Assembly: GCA_965214055.1 (NCBI GenBank) | Contig: OZ243931.1 | Span: forward strand, 2,790,001-2,854,000 | Direction of reading: 5' to 3' | DNA length: 64,000 nucleotides | Source of the DNA: WTGA01 sp965214055 | Lineage (GTDB): Bacteria > Pseudomonadota > Gammaproteobacteria > Arenicellales > Poriferihabitantaceae | Shown: piece by piece, positions 43,351 to 53,531 of the stretch | Numbering within the stretch: the first letter of the stretch is position 1 | Layout of the letters: every line of letters begins with the position of its first letter | Notes under the pieces: generated by a model | Databases searched by the model: none | The model's input: only the letters and a program-made list of their open reading frames with translations | Told to the model about the DNA's origin: nothing | Translations under genes and position numbers: made by a program

Positions 43351-44721
43351 CTACTCTTTCCGGATATGGGAACCCGTGGAGGAATCGATGATCTCAAATC
43401 CCATTTCCTTGATTTTGAGACGGATTTCGTCCGCGACTGCCCAGTTTTTTTCCACACGTGCCTGATTGCGCCGGTGCAGCAACCCAGTGACCTCTTCCGG
43501 AATGGCCAGGGTTGTCGGTTTCCAGTTTGCGAGGTCCAGACCGAGAACCCGGTCACATTCGAGAATCGTGGCTTTCTTCACATCATCCGGCAACGGACTC
43601 CTTACCAGGTTCCAGATCACGGCAAGACCCTTTGAAGTATTCAAATCATTGTAGATTTCATTTCTGAACCGGGTGACGACCCCGGTATCCGCGGTGCCCG
43701 GCTCCCCCCACCCGGTCACCATTTTCCGCAGACGGGTCAATGCCGTCTGTGCGCCATCCAGACTTTCCCAGGTAAATTTCAGGTCGTTGCGATAGTGCGC
43801 CGTCAGGCACAAGTAACGATAGCCAAGCGGATCATACTGACGTTCCAGCAAGGTCTGGAGGCGCAGAAAATCCCCCGAGGATTTGGACATCTTGTCATCG
43901 GTTTCCAGGAAATAACCGTGCAGCCAGAAATTCGCCAGACTGGTGCCATGGCAGGCTTCGGATTGGGCAATTTCATTGGAATGGTGGACTGGAATATGAT
44001 CCTTTCCGCCACAATGGATATCAAACATTTTTCCCAGGTACTTCACGGCCATCGCGGAACATTCGATATGCCAGCCAGGGAAACCCTTCCCCCAGGGACT
44101 TTCCCATTCCATCTGCCTCTGCTGGTTTTCAGGGCTGAATTTCCATAGCGCAAAGTCCGTTGCATTGCGCTTTTCACCGACTTCCACCCGCTGTCCGGCA
44201 TTCAGTCCGTCCACATCCAACCGTGCAAGATATCCGTAGTTCCGGAGTTTGGAGGTGTCAAAATAAATCCCGTCCGAAGTCGCATAGGTATAGCCATTGG
44301 ATTCGATTGTCCGGATGTCTTCAATCTGTTCGCCCACATGCTCCGTGGCCCGGCACCAGATACCCGGGTCCAGAATATTGAGCTGCCGCAGGTCCTCTTT
44401 AAACGCATCCGAATAGATTTCAGCGATTTCCCAGGCAGACTTTCCCGTCCGTCGGGCTCCTTTTTCGATTTTGTCTTCCCCGGTATCCGCATCCGAGGTG
44501 AGGTGTCCCACATCCGTGATGTTCATGACATGCAACACCTCATACCCACGGAATTCCAGCGTCCTGCGCAATACATCTTCAAAAATATAAGTCCGCAGGT
44601 TTCCAATGTGCGCATAGTCATAGACGGTGGGCCCGCAGGCATACATCCGCACCTGGTTGCCCCGTAGGGGTTCGAATTCACGCAGGCTGCGGCGATAACT
44701 GTCGTACAGACGTATGTTCAT
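43351..44721 (-). CDS. cysS: Cysteinyl-tRNA synthetase
   Basis: A 456-residue class I synthetase. The HIGH-type motif is YACGPTVYDYAHIGNLRTYI, whose cysteine is a zinc ligand. The KMSKS motif is intact, and the anticodon-binding helices include LLHRRNQARVEKNWAVADEIR. It is divergent from lpxH, with 128 bp between the two starts. In E. coli ppiB lies between the two genes; here it is missing. Confidence 0.97.
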   Translation of the reverse strand: MNIRLYDSYRRSLREFEPLRGNQVRMYACGPTVYDYAHIGNLRTYIFEDVLRRTLEFRGYEVLHVMNITDVGHLTSDADTGEDKIEKGARRTGKSAWEIAEIYSDAFKEDLRQLNILDPGIWCRATEHVGEQIEDIRTIESNGYTYATSDGIYFDTSKLRNYGYLARLDVDGLNAGQRVEVGEKRNATDFALWKFSPENQQRQMEWESPWGKGFPGWHIECSAMAVKYLGKMFDIHCGGKDHIPVHHSNEIAQSEACHGTSLANFWLHGYFLETDDKMSKSSGDFLRLQTLLERQYDPLGYRYLCLTAHYRNDLKFTWESLDGAQTALTRLRKMVTGWGEPGTADTGVVTRFRNEIYNDLNTSKGLAVIWNLVRSPLPDDVKKATILECDRVLGLDLANWKPTTLAIPEEVTGLLHRRNQARVEKNWAVADEIRLKIKEMGFEIIDSSTGSHIRKE

Positions 44722-44849
44722 GGTTTATGCGGGGTTCCCTTATTTCCCGGTTCGGGTGGTCGTTGGCCATCAAGCGTATCACAGCATATTCCAGGTGGGC
44801 GATGGTATAATATTCGAGCCCTGCAATCCAATTGTCCCAGGTATCTTTT

Positions 44850-45566
44850 ATGTCCACCGCGTTCATTTCTGATCTCCATTTGACTCCTGACCGACCCCAA
44901 TCGACGGAATGGTTCCGGAAATTCATGCGCGAATCCCGTGGGTTGGTCAACCGGATTTATATCCTGGGGGATTTGTTTGAGTTCTGGATCGGGGATGATG
45001 CCCGGGACACCCTGGGGCACGGTGAGGTGGAAGATATTCTCCACGCCACGGTCCAGGCCGGTGCAGAAATCTTTTTCATTCATGGAAACCGGGACTTTCT
45101 CATTGGCCAGGATTTTGAAAGTCGTACCGGCTGCAGAATCCTTCCAGACCCCACCGTGATCGAACTGGGCACCACCCGGGTCCTCCTCACCCACGGGGAT
45201 TCGTTGTGCACGGATGACACGGCGCATCAGCAGGCTCGGCAACAAATGCTGACCGACAAGTGGAAACTTGCGTTTTTGGACAAGCCCATCGACGAACGGG
45301 TCACCACGGCAAACGCCATGAGGGAGGAAAGTGAAATCGGAAAAAAATCAAAGAGTATGGAGATCATGGATGTGAACCAGCAACAGGTCGAAAAAGTGAT
45401 GCGGGACCATGATGTACTGACGATGATTCATGGACATACCCATAAACCGGCTGTTCATGACTTTTTCATCGACCACACACCGGCAAAACGTTTCGTTCTC
45501 GGCGACTGGTATACCCAGAAAAGCATGCTCCTGTACGATGGAGGATGCTTTTCACTGCGGCGATGA
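44850..45566 (+). CDS. lpxH: UDP-2,3-diacylglucosamine diphosphatase LpxH
   Basis: A 238-residue calcineurin-type phosphoesterase that hydrolyses UDP-2,3-diacylglucosamine to lipid X in lipid A synthesis, at the inner face of the membrane. The metal motifs are ISDLHL, LGDLFEFWIGDD, HGNRDFLIG, LTHGDSLCTDD and IHGHTHKP. The ATG at 44850 gives the family-like start MSTAFISDLHL. This is a second essential LPS gene in the window beside lptD. Confidence 0.95.
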   Translation: MSTAFISDLHLTPDRPQSTEWFRKFMRESRGLVNRIYILGDLFEFWIGDDARDTLGHGEVEDILHATVQAGAEIFFIHGNRDFLIGQDFESRTGCRILPDPTVIELGTTRVLLTHGDSLCTDDTAHQQARQQMLTDKWKLAFLDKPIDERVTTANAMREESEIGKKSKSMEIMDVNQQQVEKVMRDHDVLTMIHGHTHKPAVHDFFIDHTPAKRFVLGDWYTQKSMLLYDGGCFSLRR

Positions 45567-45716
45567 TATCCTGGTCTGGGATTTCAGGGTCTCCCCGCAC
45601 CCGGACTCTCTGCCCCGGGATCAAACGGGGACTGCGACATTCACACCCGGACCCCTGGGTCACCCGGAAAAAGGCAAATGCACCTCCTGGATGCCTGTCC
45701 AGGCACCGGGGTGACG

Positions 45717-47246
45717 TCAAGCACGTTTTTCCTGTATTTCCGTAACTTCTGAAATGTCGAGTGCATTGTCCAGGCCCAGCTTCGCCTGGTCATTCCTCTT
45801 GTAGTCCACCAGTCTCAGGTAATCGGGGGTGATGTCCCCGGTCACGTATCGACCATCGAAACACGATGTATCAAATTCCGAAATTTCCATGTTGCACTGG
45901 CGAACCGCATTGATCAGGTCATCCAGTTCCTGGTAAATCAGCTTGTCCGCACCGATTTCCGCACATATTTCCTCGGTGTTCCGATCGTTCCCGATCAATT
46001 CGGTACTGGAAGGCATGTCAATCCCATATACATTGGGATAACGGACCGGCGGGGCCGCTGAGGCGAAATACACTTTGGAGGCTCCCGCTTCCCTGGCCAG
46101 TTCAATGATCTTCTGGGAGGTGGTTCCCCGTACAATCGAGTCGTCCACCAGCAGCACATTTTTTCCGTTGAATTCAGATGAAATGGCGTTCAGCTTCTGC
46201 TTGACTGATTTTTTTCTTTCGGCCTGGCCGGGCATGATAAACGTTCTGCCAATATAACGGTTCTTGATAAACCCTTCCCGGTACGGCAGTTTCAGGACCT
46301 TGGCCATTTCCAGCGCGGCGGTCCGACTGGTATCCGGAACGGGAATCACCACATCGATGTCATGGTTCGGCCAGTCGTTTTTCAGTTTTTGACCCAACCG
46401 CTTCCCCATGTGAATACGCGTCTGGTACACCGGAATGTTATCAATGATGGAATCGGGCCTGGCCAGATAGACATATTCAAAAATACACGGGAAATTGTTG
46501 GTCCGCTCGGCGCAGAACGCGCGGTGCACCGTACTGTCCATGTCGATAAATACTGCTTCACCAGGCTGGATATCCCCCTTCAGGCTGTAACTGAGCACAT
46601 CCAGGGCTACGCTTTCCGAAGCAAACATGTGGGACACGCCGGAGGCCTCTTCCTTGGTACCGTACACCAAAGGGCGGATGCCACAGGGATCACGAAACGC
46701 AATCAGCCCCACCCCCACCACCATGACGATGACAGCATAGGCCCCCTTGCAGCGCCGAAATACACCGCTGACCGCGGTGAAAAGGTCCTGGGGGGAGGCT
46801 CTCAGACTGGACTCCCCCAATGCCGCCCGCAGTTCATGGGCAAAAATATTGAGCAGGATTTCAGAATCGGATGAGGTGTTGAGCTGCCTCAGGTCCTGCA
46901 CGAACAACTCTTTTCTCAACTCTTCCGCGTTGGTCAGGTTACCATTGTGTCCCAGTGCAATACCAAATGGGGAATTGACATAAAAGGGCTGTGCTTCCGC
47001 CCTGGAATCGCTGCCTGCAGTGGGATAACGGACATGCCCGACTCCCATCCCGCCGCGAAGCTGGACCATGTGCCGGGTATGAAATACATCGCGAACCAGT
47101 CCATTGTCCTTTCTGAGATAAACCCGGTCCCCATCGCTGGTCATAATTCCCGCCGCATCCTGGCCACGATGCTGGATGACTGTCAGCCCATCGTACAGCG
47201 CCTGGTTCACAGGATCTTTGCCAAGAATGCCAACCAGTCCGCACAT
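45717..47246 (-). CDS. purF: Amidophosphoribosyltransferase
   Basis: A 509-residue PurF, the first step of purine synthesis. It opens MCGLVGILG, so C2 becomes the N-terminal glutaminase nucleophile. The PRPP-binding loop is NVLLVDDSIVRGTTSQKII. The start lies seven bases after cvpA. Purines could feed back on the enzyme; no PurR operator is evident. Confidence 0.97.
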   Translation of the reverse strand: MCGLVGILGKDPVNQALYDGLTVIQHRGQDAAGIMTSDGDRVYLRKDNGLVRDVFHTRHMVQLRGGMGVGHVRYPTAGSDSRAEAQPFYVNSPFGIALGHNGNLTNAEELRKELFVQDLRQLNTSSDSEILLNIFAHELRAALGESSLRASPQDLFTAVSGVFRRCKGAYAVIVMVVGVGLIAFRDPCGIRPLVYGTKEEASGVSHMFASESVALDVLSYSLKGDIQPGEAVFIDMDSTVHRAFCAERTNNFPCIFEYVYLARPDSIIDNIPVYQTRIHMGKRLGQKLKNDWPNHDIDVVIPVPDTSRTAALEMAKVLKLPYREGFIKNRYIGRTFIMPGQAERKKSVKQKLNAISSEFNGKNVLLVDDSIVRGTTSQKIIELAREAGASKVYFASAAPPVRYPNVYGIDMPSSTELIGNDRNTEEICAEIGADKLIYQELDDLINAVRQCNMEISEFDTSCFDGRYVTGDITPDYLRLVDYKRNDQAKLGLDNALDISEVTEIQEKRA

Positions 47247-47253
47247 GTCTATA

Positions 47254-47745
47254 TCATTTCGGTTTTACAAGTTCAGCAATATCGCTGGGCAGCAACGACC
47301 GGACAAATTCGGTTACCGGGGTGAAATAGTGTATCAGCATGGACTCCTGCCACCAAGGCTGGGACGTGAAATCCATAAACCTCGCGCACAGGATGAACAA
47401 TGCCATGATCACCACCCCCCGGGCAAACCCGAACAAGGACCCCAGGGAGCGATCAATGCCCGTAATCCCGGTGATGGCCAGCAATCGGTAAACCAGGTAG
47501 CTTCCGATTGAAAAAAGAACCAGACAAGCAATAAAAAAAATGGCAAAGGCGACCACGAAGCGCAATACTGCCTGGTCGAAATACGGGTCCAGATAGGCGG
47601 CACCCCAGTTCGCATACTGATAGGCAATCCAGATTGAAACCAGCCAGGAGAACAGGGACAGGATTTCTCGGATGAACCCCCTGAACAGCCCCATCAAAAG
47701 GGACCCCAGTACGATGATCGAAATTGCGATGTCGACAATGTTCAT
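47254..47745 (-). CDS. cvpA: Colicin V production family protein CvpA
   Basis: A 163-residue inner-membrane protein with four hydrophobic segments. The family core is RGFIREILSLFSWLVSIWIAY, and the DRSLGSLFGFARGVVIM block follows. CvpA is linked to envelope homeostasis and is classically found before purF, as here. Confidence 0.92.
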   Translation of the reverse strand: MNIVDIAISIIVLGSLLMGLFRGFIREILSLFSWLVSIWIAYQYANWGAAYLDPYFDQAVLRFVVAFAIFFIACLVLFSIGSYLVYRLLAITGITGIDRSLGSLFGFARGVVIMALFILCARFMDFTSQPWWQESMLIHYFTPVTEFVRSLLPSDIAELVKPK

Positions 47746-47875
47746 CTCGTAATCCTGCGCGCTTTCCTATTTCGGACGATCTTTTTATCTCGCGCATGGC
47801 GACGGCACATGATTCGATTCAACAGAGTGCTCCCCAGCCCGTATGATAGCCAGTCGTCATTATAGTGGGTTACGG

Positions 47876-48466
47876 TTAATGTTTGGTGACATACCCTTTT
47901 TCTCCTCTCAGGGCGAGCAGTTTTGCATTCACGGTATCCGCGGTCTCTCTCTTTGCATAAGGGCCCAGCCAGACACGGGTGGCTTCACCGGACTCGACCT
48001 GAACCCGGGTCAGCTTTGCATCGAATCCGTGGTCGCCGAGAAATGTGAACAGGCGGTCCACATTTTCCTGTTTCATAAAGGTTCCCACCCGGACCGACCA
48101 GCCGCTCAGGGCTTCGCCGGACACATCAGGCGAGTGGTCCGCCGGGTCCTGGCCATTGGCCGGTTTTTCATCCCCGGTTTCTCCCTGTTCAAGTTGAGAC
48201 TGTGCACTGTTTTCAGCCGGATCCGACTTTTCTTCATTCAAGTTGACCGAACTGACATTGAGAGGCACCAGGTTGGATTGAAAACCCGGGGTTTCCGCTT
48301 CTTCTCCGGTGGAGGTGGCAACCCCGACCCCGGTGTCAGGCATCTGGGCAGGCTCCCGGAACAAAAGCAGGAGGACCGCCAGCGCCCCGGTGATGATCAC
48401 CGCCGCACCGGTGAGACGATGCTTTATCTGGTACGTTGGGTTGTGTTTCGGACGGGATTCACCCAT
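47876..48466 (-). CDS. SPOR-domain protein (DedD-like)
   Basis: A 196-residue bitopic protein. A short cytoplasmic tail leads into one membrane segment (about 25-45). A low-complexity periplasmic linker follows, then a C-terminal SPOR domain (about 120-196: WSVRVGTFMKQENVDRLFTFL, TRVWLGPYAKRETA). SPOR domains bind septal peptidoglycan, so it likely acts in division. It lies between folC and cvpA, the dedD position. The ATG at 48466 is preferred over TTG at 48472. Confidence 0.88.
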   Translation of the reverse strand: MGESRPKHNPTYQIKHRLTGAAVIITGALAVLLLLFREPAQMPDTGVGVATSTGEEAETPGFQSNLVPLNVSSVNLNEEKSDPAENSAQSQLEQGETGDEKPANGQDPADHSPDVSGEALSGWSVRVGTFMKQENVDRLFTFLGDHGFDAKLTRVQVESGEATRVWLGPYAKRETADTVNAKLLALRGEKGYVTKH

Positions 48467-48567
48467 GGTCAATACATCAATTCAAATATGGGGAAGAGTC
48501 CGGAACCCGGGATAAATAGAAATTTCTCACCCCCATTTCGACCTTGCCCATGATGAACGGCCCGGAT

Positions 48568-49875
48568 TCACCGATTGCCTAAAGTCGCCATTATATCACC
48601 GACAGCATGAAATGAGCCAAAGATTACAATCCGGTCCCCCTGCCCGGCTTCCTGGAGTGCCCGGGCATAGGCTTCAGCAGGGCTGCCATGTGCATTCCAA
48701 AAAGGATGGTCCAGTACCCGGTCAAGCTGCACGCCCAGATTTTCTGCGGTTTGACCCCGGTCTCCGGCGAGGGTGGTGAGGTACCAGCGATCCACCAGTC
48801 CTTCCAGCGGCAAGACAATCCGGTCCAAGGCCTTGTCCGCCAACACGCCCAGCACGGCAACGGTTCTGCCGGGGCAGTGGCGGGCTTTCAGGAACCGCGA
48901 CAACTGGACTGCGGAATCGCCATTATGGGCCACATCGATCACCACGCAAGGATTTTCCCGGATGACCTGACAGCGCCCGGCAATGCGCGCCTGCCGAAGC
49001 CCGCATCGCAAATCTTCCCGGGTGGCGCCCACTTTGCCCGCGGCCACGGAGACCACGGCAAGGCAACCACCCAGATTTGAAAACTGGTGTTCTCCTGGGT
49101 ACGGCACGTGCACATTTTCCAGTTGCTTCCATGAGTCGGGAATCATGGGGTGACGGCTTTCCCAGTTGCAGGCTTTCCCGGACCGGAGAATCTCGTAATC
49201 GACATTCGCAGCGATCAGGGTTGCATTTCTTTCCGCAGCAATGGCGAGGATGCTGTCTGGGATTTCCGGGTCGGAGCACACCACGATTCCATTTTTCCGG
49301 ATGACCCCGGCTTTCTCGGCCCCGATGGTTTCACGGTCATGCCCCAGCCATCGTTCATGATCCATTCCAATGGAAGTAATCAGTACGAGATCACTTTCCA
49401 CCATGTTGACGGCATCCAGCCTTCCCCCCATCCCCACTTCCAACAGGCCGATTTCGACATTTTTCCGGTGGAATATTAACAGTGCACACAGGGTTCCGTA
49501 TTCAAAATAAGTCAGGGGCACCCCGCACCGCGCCTCTTCAATGGTGCGGAACACATCACAGATATCATCATCCGTTGCTTCCGACTGGTTGATCCGGATG
49601 CGTTCATTGAACCGTACGAGGTGGGGAGAGGTATACGCACCGGTCCTTTTTCCAGCGCAGGCGAACACGCTTTCCAGGATGCTGATGGAGGAACCCTTGC
49701 CATTGGTTCCAGCCACGACAATGTTGAATGCAGGCTGGGGGCATCCCAGAGCTTCCCACACCTGCCGTACCCGATCCAGCGTCAGGTCAATGGTCCGGCT
49801 GTGCTGCGACTGGATATGCTCAAGCCAGTGACCCAGGCTGAACGAACGCAGATTCTGTTTCAAAATCAAATCCAT
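48568..49875 (-). CDS. folC: Folylpolyglutamate/dihydrofolate synthase
   Basis: A 435-residue Mur-ligase-like enzyme. The P-loop is VAGTNGKGSSISIL, and the family segments TGAYTSPHLVRFNERIRIN and DVAHNGDSAVQLSRFL are present. It makes dihydrofolate from dihydropteroate and adds glutamates to folates. It follows accD on the same strand in the conserved trpF-accD-folC order. Confidence 0.95.
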   Translation of the reverse strand: MDLILKQNLRSFSLGHWLEHIQSQHSRTIDLTLDRVRQVWEALGCPQPAFNIVVAGTNGKGSSISILESVFACAGKRTGAYTSPHLVRFNERIRINQSEATDDDICDVFRTIEEARCGVPLTYFEYGTLCALLIFHRKNVEIGLLEVGMGGRLDAVNMVESDLVLITSIGMDHERWLGHDRETIGAEKAGVIRKNGIVVCSDPEIPDSILAIAAERNATLIAANVDYEILRSGKACNWESRHPMIPDSWKQLENVHVPYPGEHQFSNLGGCLAVVSVAAGKVGATREDLRCGLRQARIAGRCQVIRENPCVVIDVAHNGDSAVQLSRFLKARHCPGRTVAVLGVLADKALDRIVLPLEGLVDRWYLTTLAGDRGQTAENLGVQLDRVLDHPFWNAHGSPAEAYARALQEAGQGDRIVIFGSFHAVGDIMATLGNR

Positions 49876-49957
49876 TCAGGGCGCGAAAAGGGCGGGGACT
49901 GCGTCCGGAAGTCTTCGGAGAAACGATCTCAGACCGGGTCGGTCATTGGTCCTGCAC

Positions 49958-50896
49958 TCAGACCAACTCCCCTTCTATCACCGGACCGGGCTTTCCGGTG
50001 TCTCCCCCCAGGCCATCCATTCCAGGGGCTGAAGAGGGGGGACAGCCAAACCCCAATTTCTCCAGAAGAGCAATCACGGTCGGTTTGATTTCAGGTCGGT
50101 TTGCGATCATGTCAATGGCACCGTGCTCAAGCAGAAACTCCGCCCGCTGAAATCCATCTGGGAGAGTTTCCCGTACTGTCTGCTCTATCACCCGGGGACC
50201 TGCAAAACCAACGAGAGCATTCGGTTCAGCGATAATGAGATCCCCGAGCATGGAGAGGCTGGCGGAAACTCCCCCCATGGTGGGATCCGTCAATACGGAA
50301 ATATACGGCAACGCTTCGTCTCGCAGCCGGGAAATGGCCGCCGTTGTCTTGGACATTTGCATCAAGGAAAACAAGGCCTCCTGCATGCGTGCGCCCCCAC
50401 TTGCCGAAAAACAGATCAATGGCTGCCGGTGCTCCAGGCTGTGATCCACCGCCTGCACGAACCGTTCACCCACTACTGAACCCATGGACCCTCCCATGAA
50501 CCTGAATTCAAACGCCAGTGCCGTGATGGGTATTCCCGATACCCGGCCGGATGCCCCCACCAGGGCTTCCGTCGTCTGGCTGCTCTTCCGGGCAGTCTGC
50601 AAACGGTCCCTGTACCGTTTCTGATCCTTGAACTTCAGTATGTCCACCGGCACAATGTTTTCTCCGATCCACTCCACGGCATCCGGGTCCAGAAATGATT
50701 CCAGCCGCTCCTTTGCGCCCAGGCGCATATGATGGTTGCATTTCGGGCATACCTTCAGATTGTTGCTCAATTCCACCGCATAGAGCACCGCCTGGCAGGC
50801 AGTACATTTGTTCCACAACCCTTCCGGCACTCCTCTGCGCCGGATCTTGCTGACGGTCTTGATCTTCGGGGGCAGAATTTTGTCAAACCAGTTCAC
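49958..50896 (-). CDS. accD: Acetyl-CoA carboxylase carboxyltransferase subunit beta
   Basis: A 312-residue AccD with an N-terminal zinc ribbon (C31, C34, C50, C53) and the crotonase-like core (FMGGSMGSVVGERF, SASGGARMQEALFSLMQM, LTDPTMGGVSAS, GFAGPRVIEQT). With AccA it transfers CO2 from biotin to acetyl-CoA, the first step of fatty acid synthesis. The start is GTG and overlaps the trpF stop by four bases. Confidence 0.97.
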   Translation of the reverse strand: MNWFDKILPPKIKTVSKIRRRGVPEGLWNKCTACQAVLYAVELSNNLKVCPKCNHHMRLGAKERLESFLDPDAVEWIGENIVPVDILKFKDQKRYRDRLQTARKSSQTTEALVGASGRVSGIPITALAFEFRFMGGSMGSVVGERFVQAVDHSLEHRQPLICFSASGGARMQEALFSLMQMSKTTAAISRLRDEALPYISVLTDPTMGGVSASLSMLGDLIIAEPNALVGFAGPRVIEQTVRETLPDGFQRAEFLLEHGAIDMIANRPEIKPTVIALLEKLGFGCPPSSAPGMDGLGGDTGKPGPVIEGELV

Positions 50897-51537
50897 AGGA
50901 TTTCCTCATCGTTGGAGGGTGTTCGACAGGATGCGACGTTGGAACAAAATTCCCTGATTTTTTTCTCGTCCTTGATCCCGAGTGTTTCCACTCCACTGCT
51001 GACATCCACGCCATAGGGCTTCCCCAGGCGGATGGCGGACTCCACATTTTCCGCGGTGAGGCCTCCGGCAAGAATCACCGGCTTGGTGCCACCGTACCGG
51101 GCCCGGTCCCATGCGAAGGTTTTCCCCGTTCCCCCATAGGCATGGGGAACATGACTGTCCAGCAGGATGGCCTGCGCATCCGGATAACGCCGTTCCAATT
51201 CCAGGAGCCGGGTGGACTCGGCAACCCGGAGTGCCTTGATATAAGGAATCCGGAAACTTCGGCAGTATTCCGCACTTTCTTCTCCATGGAACTGGATATA
51301 GTCCAGCCTGAGATTCGCAATGATTTCATTCAGGAACTCCCTGTCTGGATTCACCACCACCGCGACCTGGGAAACAAAAGGAGCCGATATGGCATTGATC
51401 TGGCGTGCACTTTCGATGGACAGAAAACGGCTGCTGGAAGGATAAAACATCAAACCGAGCGCATCTGCCCCGGCATTGACTGCCTGCATGGCCGTCTCCG
51501 CAGTGGATATACCGCAAATTTTGGATCGTATTCGCAA
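50893..51537 (-). CDS. trpF: Phosphoribosylanthranilate isomerase
   Basis: A 214-residue TIM barrel. The catalytic cysteine is in SKICGIST near the N-terminus. The GLMFYPSSSRFL segment and the catalytic aspartate in GVDVSSGVETLGIKD are intact. It carries out the third step of tryptophan synthesis; trpB and trpA are not adjacent. The start is TTG, as no ATG precedes the first motif. Confidence 0.95.
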   Translation of the reverse strand: MRIRSKICGISTAETAMQAVNAGADALGLMFYPSSSRFLSIESARQINAISAPFVSQVAVVVNPDREFLNEIIANLRLDYIQFHGEESAEYCRSFRIPYIKALRVAESTRLLELERRYPDAQAILLDSHVPHAYGGTGKTFAWDRARYGGTKPVILAGGLTAENVESAIRLGKPYGVDVSSGVETLGIKDEKKIREFCSNVASCRTPSNDEEIL

Positions 51538-51576
51538 TGGTTTTCCGCCGTCAATTCCAGGACCCCAGGCCTGAGT

Positions 51577-52359
51577 TTACCAAAATCGGCACGGCGGCGG
51601 TGAACAAGGTAGCCGGTACCTCTCATCGTACTGAACCTCCACAAGATAAAGACCGTCCGGCATGGCAGTGATTCCCCCCCGGGTCCGGTCCCTGCCCTCC
51701 AATACCTCCCTGACCCACTTTACAGGGGCCTGTCCCTGTCCTACCCGCATCAGAGTTCCGACGATATTGCGTACCATGTGCTGCAAAAAGCCGCTGGCGG
51801 AAATATCCATCCAGATCCAGCTCCCGGATTGATGGAGGGACAGGGCATGCACGTCCCTTACCGGGTTCTTCGACTGGCACCCGGACGCCTGGAATGCACT
51901 GAAATCATGAATACCCAGCAATGGCCGTGCAGCATCCTGCATGGCCCGGACATCCATCTTCGCATGATACCAGGCGACCCGGCCGTGCAGGTAGCTCGGA
52001 CTGACCCTTCGATTCAAAATGACGTAGCGATAGCTTCTTCTTAAGGCCTTGAACCGGGCATGAAAATCCGGTGAAACCTCCTGCGTCCAAATCAATGAAA
52101 CATCATCCGGCAGGCTGGTGTTCACCCCCATGAGCCATTCATCCGGAGTTCGCTGTGCAGCGGTATCAAAATGAATGACCTGCCCCGTACCGTGTACACC
52201 GGTATCGGTCCGTCCCGCGGCGGTTACGGCAATGTCCTCGTTGGCCACGGTGCTGATCGCCCGCTCCACTTCACATTGCACCGATGGAACATGTTTCTGC
52301 ATTTGCCAGCCATGGTAATTTACCCCGCAGTACTCAATGCAGGCCGCAACACGTTTCAT
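51577..52359 (-). CDS. truA: tRNA pseudouridine synthase TruA
   Basis: A 260-residue TruA that modifies positions 38-40 of the anticodon arm. The catalytic aspartate is D52 in AAGRTDTGVHGTGQVIHF. The ATG at 52359 (MKRVAACIEYCGVNYHGW) fits the family start. A fimV-type gene often sits upstream in relatives; here recR is upstream instead. Confidence 0.95.
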   Translation of the reverse strand: MKRVAACIEYCGVNYHGWQMQKHVPSVQCEVERAISTVANEDIAVTAAGRTDTGVHGTGQVIHFDTAAQRTPDEWLMGVNTSLPDDVSLIWTQEVSPDFHARFKALRRSYRYVILNRRVSPSYLHGRVAWYHAKMDVRAMQDAARPLLGIHDFSAFQASGCQSKNPVRDVHALSLHQSGSWIWMDISASGFLQHMVRNIVGTLMRVGQGQAPVKWVREVLEGRDRTRGGITAMPDGLYLVEVQYDERYRLPCSPPPCRFW

Positions 52360-52409
52360 ACGAATTCCAGCCAAAGTCCGCCGGCGGGTGGGAATCCAAC
52401 CACCGGGAA

Positions 52410-53006
52410 CTAGGTCGACCGTCTGTCGGCAAACGCCTGATGCAGGGTGGCCGGGTCCAGGTATTCCAGTTCGCCCCCCATCGGCATCCCCCTGGCAAGC
52501 CGGGTGACCTTCACATTTTTGTCCTGGAACAAATCGAGCAGAAAATCGGCTGTCGCCTGACCTTCCACGGTCAGGTTGGTTGCAAGGATGATTTCACTCA
52601 CCGATTCTTCTTCCACCAGTCTCAACAGCGCATCGATTCCCAGCTGGTCGGGTCCAATATCGTCCAGCGGCGACAGGCGGCCCATCAACACAAAATACAT
52701 CCCCTGGTAAATGCAGGCCAGTTCAATGGCTTCCAGGTCCGCCGGGGTTTCCAGCACGCACAGAACCCGGGGGTCGCGCTTGTCTGAGGCACAAATGGAA
52801 CACAGCTCGGTTTCGCTGAAGTTGTTGCAGCGCCGACAGTGATTGACTTTTAACAGGGACTGTTGGATCGCTTCACCGATTTGACGGGCCCCTTCCCGGT
52901 CCCGCTCAAGCAGGTGAAAGGCCATCCTCTGTGCCGATTTGGGTCCGATGCCCGGCAGTCTTTGCAGGGCCTGTTTCAGTTCGGCTACCGAATTCGGGTC
53001 GATCAT
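52410..53006 (-). CDS. recR: Recombination protein RecR
   Basis: A 198-residue RecR with an N-terminal helix-hairpin-helix (LQRLPGIGPKSAQRMAFHLL), a C4 zinc site (C57, C60, C69, C72) and a Toprim domain (VLCVLETPADLEAIE). With RecO and RecF it loads RecA on gaps. The start overlaps the ybaB stop (TAATG). Confidence 0.97.
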   Translation of the reverse strand: MIDPNSVAELKQALQRLPGIGPKSAQRMAFHLLERDREGARQIGEAIQQSLLKVNHCRRCNNFSETELCSICASDKRDPRVLCVLETPADLEAIELACIYQGMYFVLMGRLSPLDDIGPDQLGIDALLRLVEEESVSEIILATNLTVEGQATADFLLDLFQDKNVKVTRLARGMPMGGELEYLDPATLHQAFADRRST

Positions 53007-53329
53007 TAAAAGGGTAATTTGAAGCCCGCGGGAAGATTTATGCCGGATGTCAACCCCCCCATTTTATTCTGGACCTGACTTTCCGCTTTTCTCACCGCGT
53101 CATTCATCGCCGCAGCAATCAGATCCTCAAGTACTTCTTTGTCATCCTGCATCAGTGCCGGATCGATACTCACCGCCTTCACATCATGCCGACAGGTCAT
53201 AACGATTTCCACCAGTCCCGCCCCGGATGTTCCTGTGACCTCCATCCTCGAAAGCTCTTCCTCGGCTTTTTGCATGTTTTCCTGCATCGCCTGAGCCTGT
53301 TTCATGATATCTCCCAGTCCACCTTTCAT
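53006..53329 (-). CDS. ybaB: Nucleoid-associated protein YbaB/EbfC
   Basis: A 107-residue YbaB/EbfC-family protein. It has the GGLGDIMKQAQAMQENMQKAEEEL helix, the VEIVMTCRHDVKAVSIDP strands and a C-terminal helix. It binds DNA as a dimer. I take the ATG at 53329; the longer frame adds 22 residues that do not fit. It sits between dnaX and recR, as is widely conserved. Confidence 0.93.
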   Translation of the reverse strand: MKGGLGDIMKQAQAMQENMQKAEEELSRMEVTGTSGAGLVEIVMTCRHDVKAVSIDPALMQDDKEVLEDLIAAAMNDAVRKAESQVQNKMGGLTSGINLPAGFKLPF

Positions 53330-53531
53330 CGTCTTCTTTGCCCGTGTCAGTCCAAATGTGGTTTCAGCCAGACCGTTTGTAAAACACCCGGCCATCCCGA
53401 GTCAAGCTCTAATGCTCCTGTACAGCAATCCCTGTATCACGGGACGCCCTTCCCGGGTCCACCGCAATCCCCGCAGTGCGATTACGGCCTGCGCCGGCAG
53501 CCCGGGGCGACAACCTTTCCAGGCAAACCGG